Assembly: GCF_019331675.1 (NCBI RefSeq)
Contig: NZ_JAHBBJ010000020.1
Span: 1-53,220, forward strand
DNA length: 53,220 nucleotides
Direction of reading: 5' to 3'
Origin: Bifidobacterium miconisargentati
GTDB taxonomy: Bacteria > Actinomycetota > Actinomycetes > Actinomycetales > Bifidobacteriaceae
Made by a program: the position numbers and the translations under genes. Numbering within the stretch: the stretch's first letter is position 1; each line of letters opens with the position of its first letter. A model generated the notes under the pieces. That model saw nothing but the letters and a program-made list of their open reading frames with translations. It was not told the DNA's origin and made no database searches. This document shows, one piece after another, positions 35,339-43,995 of the stretch.

Positions 35339-35484
35339 AGCACGTACATGAACCAAAGCCTCGACTTGGGATACCCCCACACGCGCCCCTCGGGCCCCCG
35401 GACGAGACCATGAACGAATCGGACAAGGTATCCACGGCAAGCATGTGAACCGCCGTGTATCCATCACCGGCGCCCATATGCGAA

Positions 35485-35536
35485 GAGAGGGGTTCCTCCC
35501 ATGCCGGTTGAATCCGGTGTGGGAGGAACCCCTCTC
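35485..35536 (-). terminator. Long-stem terminator of SLH gene 6
   Basis: A 17-bp perfect stem (GAGAGGGGTTCCTCCCA) with an inner CCGG pair, 46 bases beyond the minus-strand stop. It is almost identical to the hairpin at 26041-26100. The convergent gap of 366 bases holds only these hairpins. Confidence 0.75.
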
Positions 35537-35582
35537 GTGTTACGTCCTACTCAGGCGAGTTTCAGGCTGTCAGCCTTGGTGC

Positions 35583-37805
35583 TCACTTGTTGATGTAGAA
35601 GTAGGTGCGGGCCAGGAACGCCGCGCCGTCCTGACGAAGCAGGGTAGCGTAACCATCGAACGTGCCGGTGGAGAAGCCGTTGACGATCGCGGTGCTCTTG
35701 CCGTCGTACTTGGTGTTGACGACGGTGTTGGCGGCCCACAGGACCTCCTTGTAGTGAGGAGTGGACTCGTTCACATCCGAGAACTGCTTGGCAGCAGTGC
35801 TCGGGTCGAACTCCGGGCTGCCGGCGGCGCGGTACAGGAACGCGGCGGCGTCCTGGCGGTTCACCAGGGCCGTGCCGCGGAACGTGCCGTCCGAGAAGCC
35901 CTTGATGATGCCCTGCTTGGCGGCCCACAGGATCTCCTTGTAATGCGGGGTAGCCGGGGTGACGTCCGTGAAGATGTTGTCGGCGGCGTTCACCGTGTAC
36001 TCCGGGGAACCGGCGAGACGGTACAGGAAGGCGGCGTAGTCCTGACGGTACATGGAACCGGTCGGCTTGAACGTGCCGTCACCATAACCCTTCGCGATAC
36101 CCTGCTCGGCGACGAACTCGATGGCGGCGGAGTGCGGGGTAGCGACCGTGCCGTTGTCACCGTCGAACACGTCCAGGAACGTCTGGTCCTTGGTCACGAG
36201 CTTGAGCTGCGCGGCCTTCAGGGTCTTCACCCACTCAGCCACAGCCTTCTCACCAAGCTTCGCATAAGCCTTCTGGAAATCATAAGGCTTCGCGGAAGAC
36301 GTGGCGTACAGGGTGGACAGGTTGGCATCGTCGGTCACGCTCTTGACGACCTTGTTGTATTCCTTGACGGAGGCGTCGGTGTAGGCGCGGGTGTCGAGCT
36401 CGACAAGGCCCTTCATCTCGTTCTGGGCGGTGGTCAGCCACGCGGCCTTCAGATAGACGGGGCCGGAGATCTTGCCGTAGTTGTCAGCGAAGTCGTCGGC
36501 GTTGGTCGTGAATCGTGCAGGAGTGTAAGATTCGTCGATCCAGCCCTGGAACACGTAGCCGTCGCGGGTGGCGGTCTGCCACTCGGCGGCCGCGCCGTTG
36601 GCGACCTTGGTCACGACCGGGGTGCTGCCGTCGTAGTCCGGGTCGAACGTTACGTCGAAGGTCACGTTCTTCAGGGACAGGTAGCCGTACAGGACGTTGT
36701 TGAAGTCGGTCAGGCCATCACCGTAGTAACGGTTGGTGTAGGCGGAGTCGGTGTACCAGCCGCTGAACTCGTAGGCATCGCCGAACGTGTTCACGGTCGG
36801 TTCCGGAGCGGCCTCGCCCTTGGCGACGTAGTACTTCTTGCCATCGAAGTCCTGGACATCGGGACTGCCGGCGACCTCATAGGTCACCTGGACCGCGTCG
36901 GAATCGCTCTCGTCCACGAGTGGAACGAGGACGATGAAGTCGGCGACCTTGTCGTCCTTGGCACTCTCAGGGATGGCGCCGCCGTCCCACAGGCGGGTGC
37001 CGTTGTCGGCAGTGGTGTCGTACGCGCTGTAAGCCCAGGAGGACACGATCTTGCGGCCCTTGCCGTTGACGTAGTACACGGCGGTCGGCAGCTCCGGAAC
37101 ATCCTCACCGTAGGCGAACTCGATGTCGGTCTGATTACCGCTGACCTGGAAGCTGTCGACACCGCTCTTGGTGCCCTTGGCGAGCTCCACGTACTGGCTC
37201 TTCTTCAGGACGGTCGAAACCGTGACGTTCGAGGTCGGAGCGACCGAGGAATCCCAGTCCTTGCCGGCAACGGTGAAGCCGGTCAGGATGTGGCCATCGG
37301 TGGCGGAGGCGTCCGTCGGCTTCTCCCAGTCGGCGACCTTGTCGCCAGCGGCCAGCTTGATGACGTTGTCGCCGGTGGCGCCCTGCTCATCCGCGGTGCC
37401 GTTCTGGTTGGTGTCGGCGAACTTCAGATAGGAAGACTTCTGGAACTTGACGGTCTTGACGTCCTTGCCCCAGTGGGCATACAGGGTAGTGTCCGCGGTC
37501 AGACGGGTGTCCGGGTTGAACTTCACGCCATCGGAGGTGTACCAGCCCGTGAACGTCCAGCCGGCCGGAGCCGTCGGCTTCGTGGTGGAACCGAAGGTGA
37601 CCTTATCGCCCGCGGTGTGCTTCTGGGTCTTGTTCGCATCGGCGAGGGAGCCACGGCCGTTCAAATCGAAAGTAACCGTGTAAGTCGGCGTGTTCACGCC
37701 ATCCACGGCGTTCGCCGTGCCGGCCGCCACGCCCATGGTCGCGATCATCGCGAGCGAGGCGAGGCCCGCGAGCGGCGCGCGCCAAACCTTGTTGTTTCCA
37801 GTCAT
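35583..37805 (-). CDS. Large InlB-repeat/SLH surface protein 6
   Basis: A 740-residue secreted protein with start MTGNNKVWRAPLAGLASLAM (signal end ANA-VD). It has InlB B-repeats (VTFDLNGRGSLADANKTQKH, WTFTGWYTSDGVKFNPDTRL, VTFDPDYDGSTPVVTKVANG, ATRDGYVFQGW) and a helical FIVAR-like part. Three SLH repeats end YRQDYAAFLYRLAG, NRQDAAAFLYRAAG and LRQDGAAFLARTYFYINK. The 3' third is nearly identical to SLH gene 4. The leader has the CCTATAGCCC form found otherwise only before SLH gene 1, at the other end of the array. Unlike the four inner genes it has no regulator next to it; the alpha-galactoside operon lies upstream instead. Confidence 0.9.
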   Translation of the reverse strand: MTGNNKVWRAPLAGLASLAMIATMGVAAGTANAVDGVNTPTYTVTFDLNGRGSLADANKTQKHTAGDKVTFGSTTKPTAPAGWTFTGWYTSDGVKFNPDTRLTADTTLYAHWGKDVKTVKFQKSSYLKFADTNQNGTADEQGATGDNVIKLAAGDKVADWEKPTDASATDGHILTGFTVAGKDWDSSVAPTSNVTVSTVLKKSQYVELAKGTKSGVDSFQVSGNQTDIEFAYGEDVPELPTAVYYVNGKGRKIVSSWAYSAYDTTADNGTRLWDGGAIPESAKDDKVADFIVLVPLVDESDSDAVQVTYEVAGSPDVQDFDGKKYYVAKGEAAPEPTVNTFGDAYEFSGWYTDSAYTNRYYGDGLTDFNNVLYGYLSLKNVTFDVTFDPDYDGSTPVVTKVANGAAAEWQTATRDGYVFQGWIDESYTPARFTTNADDFADNYGKISGPVYLKAAWLTTAQNEMKGLVELDTRAYTDASVKEYNKVVKSVTDDANLSTLYATSSAKPYDFQKAYAKLGEKAVAEWVKTLKAAQLKLVTKDQTFLDVFDGDNGTVATPHSAAIEFVAEQGIAKGYGDGTFKPTGSMYRQDYAAFLYRLAGSPEYTVNAADNIFTDVTPATPHYKEILWAAKQGIIKGFSDGTFRGTALVNRQDAAAFLYRAAGSPEFDPSTAAKQFSDVNESTPHYKEVLWAANTVVNTKYDGKSTAIVNGFSTGTFDGYATLLRQDGAAFLARTYFYINK

Positions 37806-37914
37806 ATCCTGGAACCTTTCTTCTAGGGCTATAGGTTCGGGCAATTCGCGGGTTGAGAAATTGATTGGAAAATAAGGGTTTGCCGCAAACGGGAAGCTAC
37901 CCGGACAAGGCCGA

Positions 37915-38033
37915 GACACGACTGGACACGATGTCCTTTCGTCCCATTGCAAGCGTCGATGGCGAATGAGAAAGAAACGGCAATACGTGCGGAATTGCGT
38001 GTCTGATCGTACCCGGACACGATGCAGACACGA
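37915..38033. promoter_or_regulatory. Paired GACACGA repeats upstream of SLH gene 6
   Basis: GACACGA occurs at 37915 and 37925 and again at 38016 and 38027, i.e. two pairs with 10- and 11-base periods. They lie 110-230 bases upstream of the minus-strand SLH start, with a GTGTC in reverse orientation near 38000. Possible binding sites; no regulator is next to them. Confidence 0.35.
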
Positions 38034-38091
38034 TGGCTAGATGCCTTTTCGGGAGGGAAGTTTCAGGGGAGTGACGAATCTCGTGGGTGCG

Positions 38092-38190
38092 GTTAAACCA
38101 GAATTGGCGTGAATGCTTGGTCCCATTTCTCATATCTGCTGGCTTCCAAGGAATGCCGGCAGGCTGATGTTCATCTATGCCGAAGTTGAC
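38092..38190. repeat. Degenerate copy of the TTAAAxCAGAATTG repeat element
   Basis: It begins GTTAAACCAGAATTGGCGTG and contains TATGCCGAAGTTG (38176-38188), which matches TATACCGAAGTTG inside the element at 45012-45121. Both parts are in the same order and orientation. It marks the left edge of the low-GC alpha-galactoside region. Confidence 0.45.
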
Positions 38191-38263
38191 TTAACAGAGC
38201 CGCAGTCTTCGCTTGTATTTGACGCTTCTTCTCTCTGCGGAGTTTCAGTCGTCTCGACAAACG

Positions 38264-38277
38264 TGAAAACGTTTCGG
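38264..38277 (+). promoter_or_regulatory. Weak LacI-type operator candidate
   Basis: TGAAAACGTTTCGG is a CG-centred, partly symmetrical site that fits the left half of LacI-family operators but lacks the final CA. Confidence 0.3.
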
Positions 38278-38376
38278 TAATGAGAGAGCATGCCCATGCC
38301 GGTTAGGCGGCTTAAATATCAATGTTTCCAATGGCTAGGCGGTGTTGATGGTCTTGGACACGCCTGCTCCTTTGAC

Positions 38377-38392
38377 ATGAAAACGGTATCAT
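38377..38392 (+). promoter_or_regulatory. LacI-type operator upstream of the alpha-galactosidase gene
   Basis: ATGAAAACGGTATCAT is CG-centred with symmetrical ATGA/TCAT ends and matches the TGNAANCGNTNNCA pattern bound by LacI-family regulators. The likely binder is the LacI protein encoded at the end of this operon (43996-45009). Confidence 0.55.
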
Positions 38393-38400
38393 CTTAATCT

Positions 38401-38433
38401 GTATTTCAACAACCGCAGAGGTTGTTGAAATAC
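38401..38433 (+). promoter_or_regulatory. 14-bp perfect inverted repeat in the alpha-galactosidase leader
   Basis: GTATTTCAACAACC, GCAGA loop, GGTTGTTGAAATAC. It lies between the operator and the start codon. No T-run follows, so an operator or an RNA leader structure is as likely as a terminator. Confidence 0.5.
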
Positions 38434-38521
38434 ATAAAACTGTTGTAAACCAAGAGTTTTTCCAGCTTGGATAATTGAACCAGCAGTGCGTGAAACCGTT
38501 ATTGGATATGCGAGGAAGCAT

Positions 38522-40645
38522 ATGGAGAGAACAAATAATCAAGCCTTTGAATGGGAAACCCCGGATTTGAAATTGGAATTCCGCCACAGCGGGTCAACTC
38601 CGGTCGAACTCGTGTCTGTGCAAGCGGGAAATACCAAATCCGTGTTTCCCGATCCGCTGCCTATCGTGGAAATACTGGCCGCAGGACATGGACACCGACT
38701 GTCAAGCGGGAGACTCATTGCCACGCATCTTGGTGCGTCCCTCCGATATAGGCATCATGAAGCGGCCATATCCAACGGCGTATACCGTTTGACGGTCTCC
38801 CTTGCCGATCCGGAATCGCATATCGAGGTGGAGGCCCATTATGAGACCTTCGCCGGATCTTCAACGCTCCGTTCATATATGACGGTAGTCAATGCTCCCA
38901 CTTCGGATGGCACCGTTGTTTTGGAATCCGTCACCAGCTGGGTAGCCGGTTTCGGATCCCCGAACACTTCTGCAGACATCAACGCTTGGGATGTACTTGA
39001 ATGTGACAACGAATGGCTTGGGGAAGGCCGTTGGAAGCGTACTCATGTGACGGATTATGTGCCAGAAATGCATGAATACCTCATCGGGCATAACCAACGA
39101 TATTCGCATACGGTCGTATCGGCAGGCACATGGTCCACCGGGAGTGGAGCCCCTATGGGAGTTTTGGAATCAGCCCAGCTTGATCTCGTGTGGCTGTTCC
39201 AGATCGAGCACAACGGCGCTTGGCGTTGGGAAATCGGCAAAAATGGCAACGACGGATATCTCGCATTGTCAGGGCCTACGAACAATGACCACTCGTGGGA
39301 GAAGATTCTCCATCCCGGAGAGGCATTCACTACGGTTTCCGCGGATATCACACTGGCTTCATCATTCGGACAAGCAGCGGAACAACTGACGAAATATCGT
39401 CGCATCACGCGCACTCCGCATGTCGATAACCGTAAGCCTCAAGTAATCTTCAACGATTATATGAACACCATCAACGGAGATCCCACCACCGAAAAACTGC
39501 TCCCGCTCATCACGGGGGCCGCAGAAGTCGGTGTCGAGGTGTTCGTCGTGGATTGCGGTTGGTATGACGATACCGGAAATTGGTGGCCTTCCGTCGGTGA
39601 ATGGAAGCCGTCCAAAACCCGCTTCCCGAATGGTTTCGGCGAAGTCATGAACGCCATTGTCGAAGCCGGAATGAAACCAGGCCTTTGGGTCGAACCGGAA
39701 GTCATCGGAGTATTGAGCCCAGTAGCCAGTCAGCTCTCCGATAGTGCGTTCCTCAGCCGTCACGGGCATCGAGTCGAAGAACAACAGCGTTATTTCTTGG
39801 ACTTCCGCAGCTCGGAAGCGCGTGAGTACGTTACCGGAGTCGTGGACAGGCTCGTCAAAGATTACGGTGTCGCATACTTCAAGTTCGACTACAACGTATC
39901 CCCTGGAAGCGGAACTGACATCGACAGTGACAGTTGCGGTGACGGGCTTTTGGAGCACAATCGTGCCTACAGCAAGTGGATCGATGGCCTCCATGAGAAA
40001 TATCCCAACCTGATTCTGGAGAATTGCTCTTCTGGGGGTATGCGCATGGATTATGCGCAACTCTCGCGATTCCAAGTGCAATCCACTTCCGATCAACAGG
40101 ATTTCCGACTTTACCCGACCATTGCAGCTGCTGCCCCGATGCAGATGCTTCCCGAACAGGCAGCCAATTGGGCCTACCCGCAGTCGACCATGAGCCAAGA
40201 GGAAATCGCTACCAATCTGAACACAACGTTCCTGGGGCGATTCTTCCTTTCCGGTTACATCAACAGGATGGAGGAACAGCAAAAGAACCTTATCGTGCAA
40301 GCTATTGATGCATATAAAAAACTGGTTCAGCCTGTTATCCCCAATGCAATACCTTTCTGGCCTACCGGATTGCCTCATTGGGATGATCCTGTTGTCTCGC
40401 TTGGTCTGAGAACCGGTGAGTATTCACTCATCACAGTGTGGGGTAGGAGCCTGCCTCAGCCGCAGATCGCGCAACTGAATATCCCCTTCTATCGAGAGGA
40501 TGAACTGGAAGTCTCGGCCGTGTTCCCCATCGGCGAAGACTTCGCATCATGGCCCACTCATTGGAGTGCCAAACAAGGAATACTGTCGGTCTTCATTCCC
40601 GCCGGAGGATACGTGTCCCGTACGTTCCGCCTCGAAACCAAATAA
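38522..40645 (+). CDS. Alpha-galactosidase, GH36
   Basis: A 707-residue cytoplasmic enzyme that releases alpha-linked galactose from raffinose, melibiose and related sugars by a retaining mechanism. The GH36 core shows VDCGWYDDTGNWWPSVGEW, the nucleophile Asp near residue 456 in KFDYN, the ENCSSGGMRMDY block, and the acid/base Asp near residue 524 in STSDQQDF. The N-terminal beta-supersandwich is present and there is no signal peptide. I chose the ATG at 38522 because of AGGA at good spacing, over a GTG at 38486. It is the first gene of an operon with a sugar ABC transporter and a LacI regulator. Its codon and base composition look less GC-rich than the SLH array, suggesting separate acquisition. 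Confidence 0.93.
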   Translation: MERTNNQAFEWETPDLKLEFRHSGSTPVELVSVQAGNTKSVFPDPLPIVEILAAGHGHRLSSGRLIATHLGASLRYRHHEAAISNGVYRLTVSLADPESHIEVEAHYETFAGSSTLRSYMTVVNAPTSDGTVVLESVTSWVAGFGSPNTSADINAWDVLECDNEWLGEGRWKRTHVTDYVPEMHEYLIGHNQRYSHTVVSAGTWSTGSGAPMGVLESAQLDLVWLFQIEHNGAWRWEIGKNGNDGYLALSGPTNNDHSWEKILHPGEAFTTVSADITLASSFGQAAEQLTKYRRITRTPHVDNRKPQVIFNDYMNTINGDPTTEKLLPLITGAAEVGVEVFVVDCGWYDDTGNWWPSVGEWKPSKTRFPNGFGEVMNAIVEAGMKPGLWVEPEVIGVLSPVASQLSDSAFLSRHGHRVEEQQRYFLDFRSSEAREYVTGVVDRLVKDYGVAYFKFDYNVSPGSGTDIDSDSCGDGLLEHNRAYSKWIDGLHEKYPNLILENCSSGGMRMDYAQLSRFQVQSTSDQQDFRLYPTIAAAAPMQMLPEQAANWAYPQSTMSQEEIATNLNTTFLGRFFLSGYINRMEEQQKNLIVQAIDAYKKLVQPVIPNAIPFWPTGLPHWDDPVVSLGLRTGEYSLITVWGRSLPQPQIAQLNIPFYREDELEVSAVFPIGEDFASWPTHWSAKQGILSVFIPAGGYVSRTFRLETK

Positions 40646-40696
40646 ACATCCCCTATATCGAATCCAAACAATCCATCATCAAGTGAAGGTATGAAA

Positions 40697-42052
40697 ATGA
40701 AGAACAATAGCGCAATGAAGCACATTGTCACCAGTACCGCCGTGGTGGCAACCCTGTCCATGCTGCTCGCCGGGTGCAGCAATCCAACGGCCTCCAGCAC
40801 CGACGTAGATACGTCATCCGCCGATTATTGGCCAAAAGCAACCCAATCCCTTGAGGGGACAACATTGAAAATGTGGGTTCCCCAAGCTGCAAGCAAGATC
40901 CCAGTCAATATGGTCAAAGAATTCGAGAAAGCCACAGGAGCCAAAGTCGATGTTGAAGTGATCCCGGATCCCTATGAGCAGAATGTTCAAACCAAGGTCA
41001 CTACCGGAGACGCCCCGAACCTTGCGCTCTGGCAGCCCACACGATCCATGCTGGCGGGCTTCATTGCCCAAGATAAACTACAGAAACTTGACAACGCTCC
41101 ATTCGTGGATAATTACACTGAGGGCATGGCCGAAGCTGGCGGTTTGGTTGAAAACACCCGCTATGCGGCACTGTTCGGAGCCCCATCCGTAATGGGCGTG
41201 TTCTACAACAAGCAGGTTTTCGAAAAAGCTGGCATCACGAATACCCCAAAAAATTGGGATGAACTCGTCGAAACGGCTAAGAAGATCAAAGCTGCGAATA
41301 TCGATGGCGTCGAATCACCGTTCTTTGAAATGGGCGGTTCGCAGTGGGGTACCCAGTACTCCGTCCAAGTGCAGCTGGCCGAAGCCGCCAAGGATGGGCT
41401 GTGGGATCGTGTGAATACCGGCAAAGAAAAGTTTACCGATAAGACCATCATGACAGCCATCAATAACTATAAGGCGTTGTTCGATGAAGGTCTGGAGAAC
41501 AAGGATGCCGGCTCTGCAAAGAACGACGAACAGGCGGCCGCACTATGGAATGGCAAGACCGGTATGATGATCGGAATTGGAGTCATGTTCAACATGGTCG
41601 CAGCCCTCGCCAATAATGACAAAGCGGCCCTTGATGAGAAAATCGGTTTCTTTCCGATTTCGTCCAAGGGCAATATCGGAACCATCATTCCTGACGCCAA
41701 CAATGGTGTGGTTGCTTTCAAATCTGGTGACAATGCGAAGGACGCAGCAGCCCGGCAGCTGATTAACTATTGGCTGAGTGATGGATATGAAGGATTCGTC
41801 AAGGATCAGAGTGCGGTTTCCGTTCTTAAGACGGTCGATTCCTCTCCGGACGTGCCTGAGGCTCTCACTGATTCCGCGGCAGCCATCAAGGACGGAGTCG
41901 GTTCCATGCAGTCTCTTGCCATTGGCAATCCTGACCTTTACATCAATCTGGCCGATATGATCAACGGCACCAAGACTCCGGAACAGGTCGGTCAGGCAAC
42001 GCAAGATCAGTTTGCTCAACTGGCCAAGGCACAGGGAGCATCCGGTTTCTGA
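40697..42052 (+). CDS. Sugar ABC transporter substrate-binding lipoprotein
   Basis: A family 1 solute-binding protein of about 450 residues with a lipoprotein signal (MLLAGCSN lipobox), so it is fixed to the outer face of the membrane. Typical blocks are GDAPNLALWQPTRSM, MGVFYNKQVFEKAGI, PKNWDELVETAKKI and the late NGVVAFKSGDNAKDAAARQL. By context it captures alpha-galactosides (raffinose or melibiose type) for the permeases encoded downstream. Two ATGs are possible, at 40691 and 40697; GAAGG lies only one base from the first and seven from the second, so the second is preferred. Confidence 0.9.
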   Translation: MKNNSAMKHIVTSTAVVATLSMLLAGCSNPTASSTDVDTSSADYWPKATQSLEGTTLKMWVPQAASKIPVNMVKEFEKATGAKVDVEVIPDPYEQNVQTKVTTGDAPNLALWQPTRSMLAGFIAQDKLQKLDNAPFVDNYTEGMAEAGGLVENTRYAALFGAPSVMGVFYNKQVFEKAGITNTPKNWDELVETAKKIKAANIDGVESPFFEMGGSQWGTQYSVQVQLAEAAKDGLWDRVNTGKEKFTDKTIMTAINNYKALFDEGLENKDAGSAKNDEQAAALWNGKTGMMIGIGVMFNMVAALANNDKAALDEKIGFFPISSKGNIGTIIPDANNGVVAFKSGDNAKDAAARQLINYWLSDGYEGFVKDQSAVSVLKTVDSSPDVPEALTDSAAAIKDGVGSMQSLAIGNPDLYINLADMINGTKTPEQVGQATQDQFAQLAKAQGASGF

Positions 42053-42167
42053 TTTTCTCCACTTGAATAAACGGCGGAGTGGGTGCCGGAGCATTTTTCC
42101 TCTTCCGCTCACGGTAAACATTCCGCCCTTTTCTTTTATATATATCTTTGATTTCTAAGGACAAATT

Positions 42168-43070
42168 ATGGGCAAACCCACGTCCAGCAGACACAACATA
42201 CTGATCAAACAGAACTACCCGCTTCGTTTTCTGATCCCTGCGATAGCGTTCCTTCTCGTTTTCTTCTTTATTCCCACGGTTTTGAATTTCATCTACGCTT
42301 TCACGAACTGGTCTGCCTTTAGCAAGACAATCAGCTTTAATGGCTTAGATAACTTCATAACCTTGTTCACGAGTGGCACGCTGCTTAGGGATTTAAGAAT
42401 CACGCTCCTATACGCCATTTTTGTCGGTATATTCCAAAATGTGTTCGGACTCGCATTGGCAGTGTTCCTCGAAAAAGACACGTTCATCAACAGGCTTTCC
42501 CGAGTCCTATTTTTCGTACCCGTCATCATGTCCGCACTGGCAGTCGGCTATATATGGCAGGCCATTCTGAAAAGCGATGGTGCGCTGAACCAAATCCTGA
42601 GCGCCTTTTCCGGGCATGCAGTGGAAATCGCATGGCTGGGAAACATCAATTGGACGCTGTTGATTGTAGCCAGCATCCACGGTTGGAAGTGGATGGGTCT
42701 TGCAATGCTCATCTACCTGGCCGGGCTGAAAACCATCGATCCTGATGTCATAGAAGCGGCCACCATAGATGGGGCGTCCGGTTCGCAGCTGTTCTGGAAA
42801 ATCAAGTTCCCGCTACTGGCCCCAGCATTTACTTTTAATGTCGCCACATCACTGCTTGGTTCCATGAACGGATTCGACATCGTACAAGCCACCACTCAAG
42901 GAGGGCCTGGCGGTTCGACAGAAATCCTGAATATCTTCATCTGGCGAACCTTCGGTCAGGGCCTTTACTCTCAGTCCACCACCATGAGCCTCGTCCTGTT
43001 CGTCATGGTCATGGTTATCGCAGTTCCCGTCATTTATCTGCTTCGTAGAAGAGAGGCGAAGATCCTATGA
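42168..43070 (+). CDS. Sugar ABC transporter permease, MalF type
   Basis: A 300-residue membrane protein with six helices and the EAA loop EAATIDGASGSQLFWKIKFP, which contacts the ATPase. AAGGA lies seven bases upstream of the ATG. It is paired with the next permease, whose start overlaps its stop by four bases. No ATPase is encoded here, so the transporter probably uses a shared MsmK-type ATPase encoded elsewhere, as is common for this family. The 115-base gap before it holds no clear hairpin. Confidence 0.93.
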   Translation: MGKPTSSRHNILIKQNYPLRFLIPAIAFLLVFFFIPTVLNFIYAFTNWSAFSKTISFNGLDNFITLFTSGTLLRDLRITLLYAIFVGIFQNVFGLALAVFLEKDTFINRLSRVLFFVPVIMSALAVGYIWQAILKSDGALNQILSAFSGHAVEIAWLGNINWTLLIVASIHGWKWMGLAMLIYLAGLKTIDPDVIEAATIDGASGSQLFWKIKFPLLAPAFTFNVATSLLGSMNGFDIVQATTQGGPGGSTEILNIFIWRTFGQGLYSQSTTMSLVLFVMVMVIAVPVIYLLRRREAKIL

Positions 43071-43945
43071 GTTCCGCAACTTTTGGCCAAGTCAAAACCA
43101 ATGAACGAGTCACGGTCAACAAAAAGTCTCCTGTAAGGGATGTGATTCATACCGTACTGGCCGTCCTGATTCTCCTTATTTTTCTCGGAGTCCCGTTCTG
43201 GCTGCTTATCGTCACTGCAGGCAAGTCCCAGGCCGAAGCCATTCAACCGAATATGAGTTTGCCGACCCATTGGCAGCTGTTGGAGAACTTCAAAACAGTT
43301 TTGATTGACGGTAAAATGATTCAGGCGTTCTTCGGATCAGTTATCGTGACCGTACCTTCGGTCCTGCTGACACTCATCTGCGGTTCCATGGCCGCGTGGA
43401 TTCTGGCCCGACGTACAACGCGGCCTATGGCGATTGTCTATGCGTTGAGTATTTCCGGTCTGATTCTTCCTCCTGCCGTCGTCACCGTGATGATGCTCCT
43501 GAAAATCATCGGACTTTCAGGAACGGCACCGGGGATGGTTGGAGTCTATGTCGGAATCTATCTATCGACGGTGATTTTCTTCGTCACCGGATTCATCCGA
43601 ACCATCCCCGTATCCTTAGAGGAAGCGGCACGAATTGATGGAGCCGGCCCAGTCAGAATATTCTTCACCATTATCCTTCCTTTGCTTGGACCGACGTTGG
43701 CGACTGCAACAATTCTGGTCACACTGTACATTTGGAATGATGTGTTCTACTCTCTGTTCATCCTGTCCGGCAAAATGGATCTTTTGCCGCTTAACCTGTA
43801 CAACGTAGCTTCAGCGGGTCTCTACCTCAACAATTGGCATCTGATTTTCGCCTACATTATCCTGATGAGCTTGCCTTTGCTGGCAATCTTCGCCTTCACC
43901 CAAAGCAAGATCATCTCAGGCATTACGGGCGGAGCCGTGAAATAA
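43067..43945 (+). CDS. Sugar ABC transporter permease, MalG type
   Basis: A 292-residue membrane protein with six helices and the EAA loop EEAARIDGAGPVRIFFTIIL. Its ATG overlaps the TGA of the previous permease gene (ATGA), so the two are translationally coupled and form the channel dimer. The C-terminus ends SKIISGITGGAVK, the usual QGLTAGAVK-like end of this family. Confidence 0.93.
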   Translation: MSSATFGQVKTNERVTVNKKSPVRDVIHTVLAVLILLIFLGVPFWLLIVTAGKSQAEAIQPNMSLPTHWQLLENFKTVLIDGKMIQAFFGSVIVTVPSVLLTLICGSMAAWILARRTTRPMAIVYALSISGLILPPAVVTVMMLLKIIGLSGTAPGMVGVYVGIYLSTVIFFVTGFIRTIPVSLEEAARIDGAGPVRIFFTIILPLLGPTLATATILVTLYIWNDVFYSLFILSGKMDLLPLNLYNVASAGLYLNNWHLIFAYIILMSLPLLAIFAFTQSKIISGITGGAVK

Positions 43946-43995
43946 AACAACCTACACTGGACATAACGAAATCAAAGAATCGATGGAGACGCGAT

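Noticed and set aside
35253..35477. Small open frames in the gap between SLH genes 5 and 6
   Set aside because: They translate the terminator hairpins and have no start signals.
38264..38392. Catabolite-control (CcpA-type) sites
   Set aside because: The sites fit the general LacI-family pattern, and a LacI regulator is encoded in the operon, so a local operator is the simpler reading.
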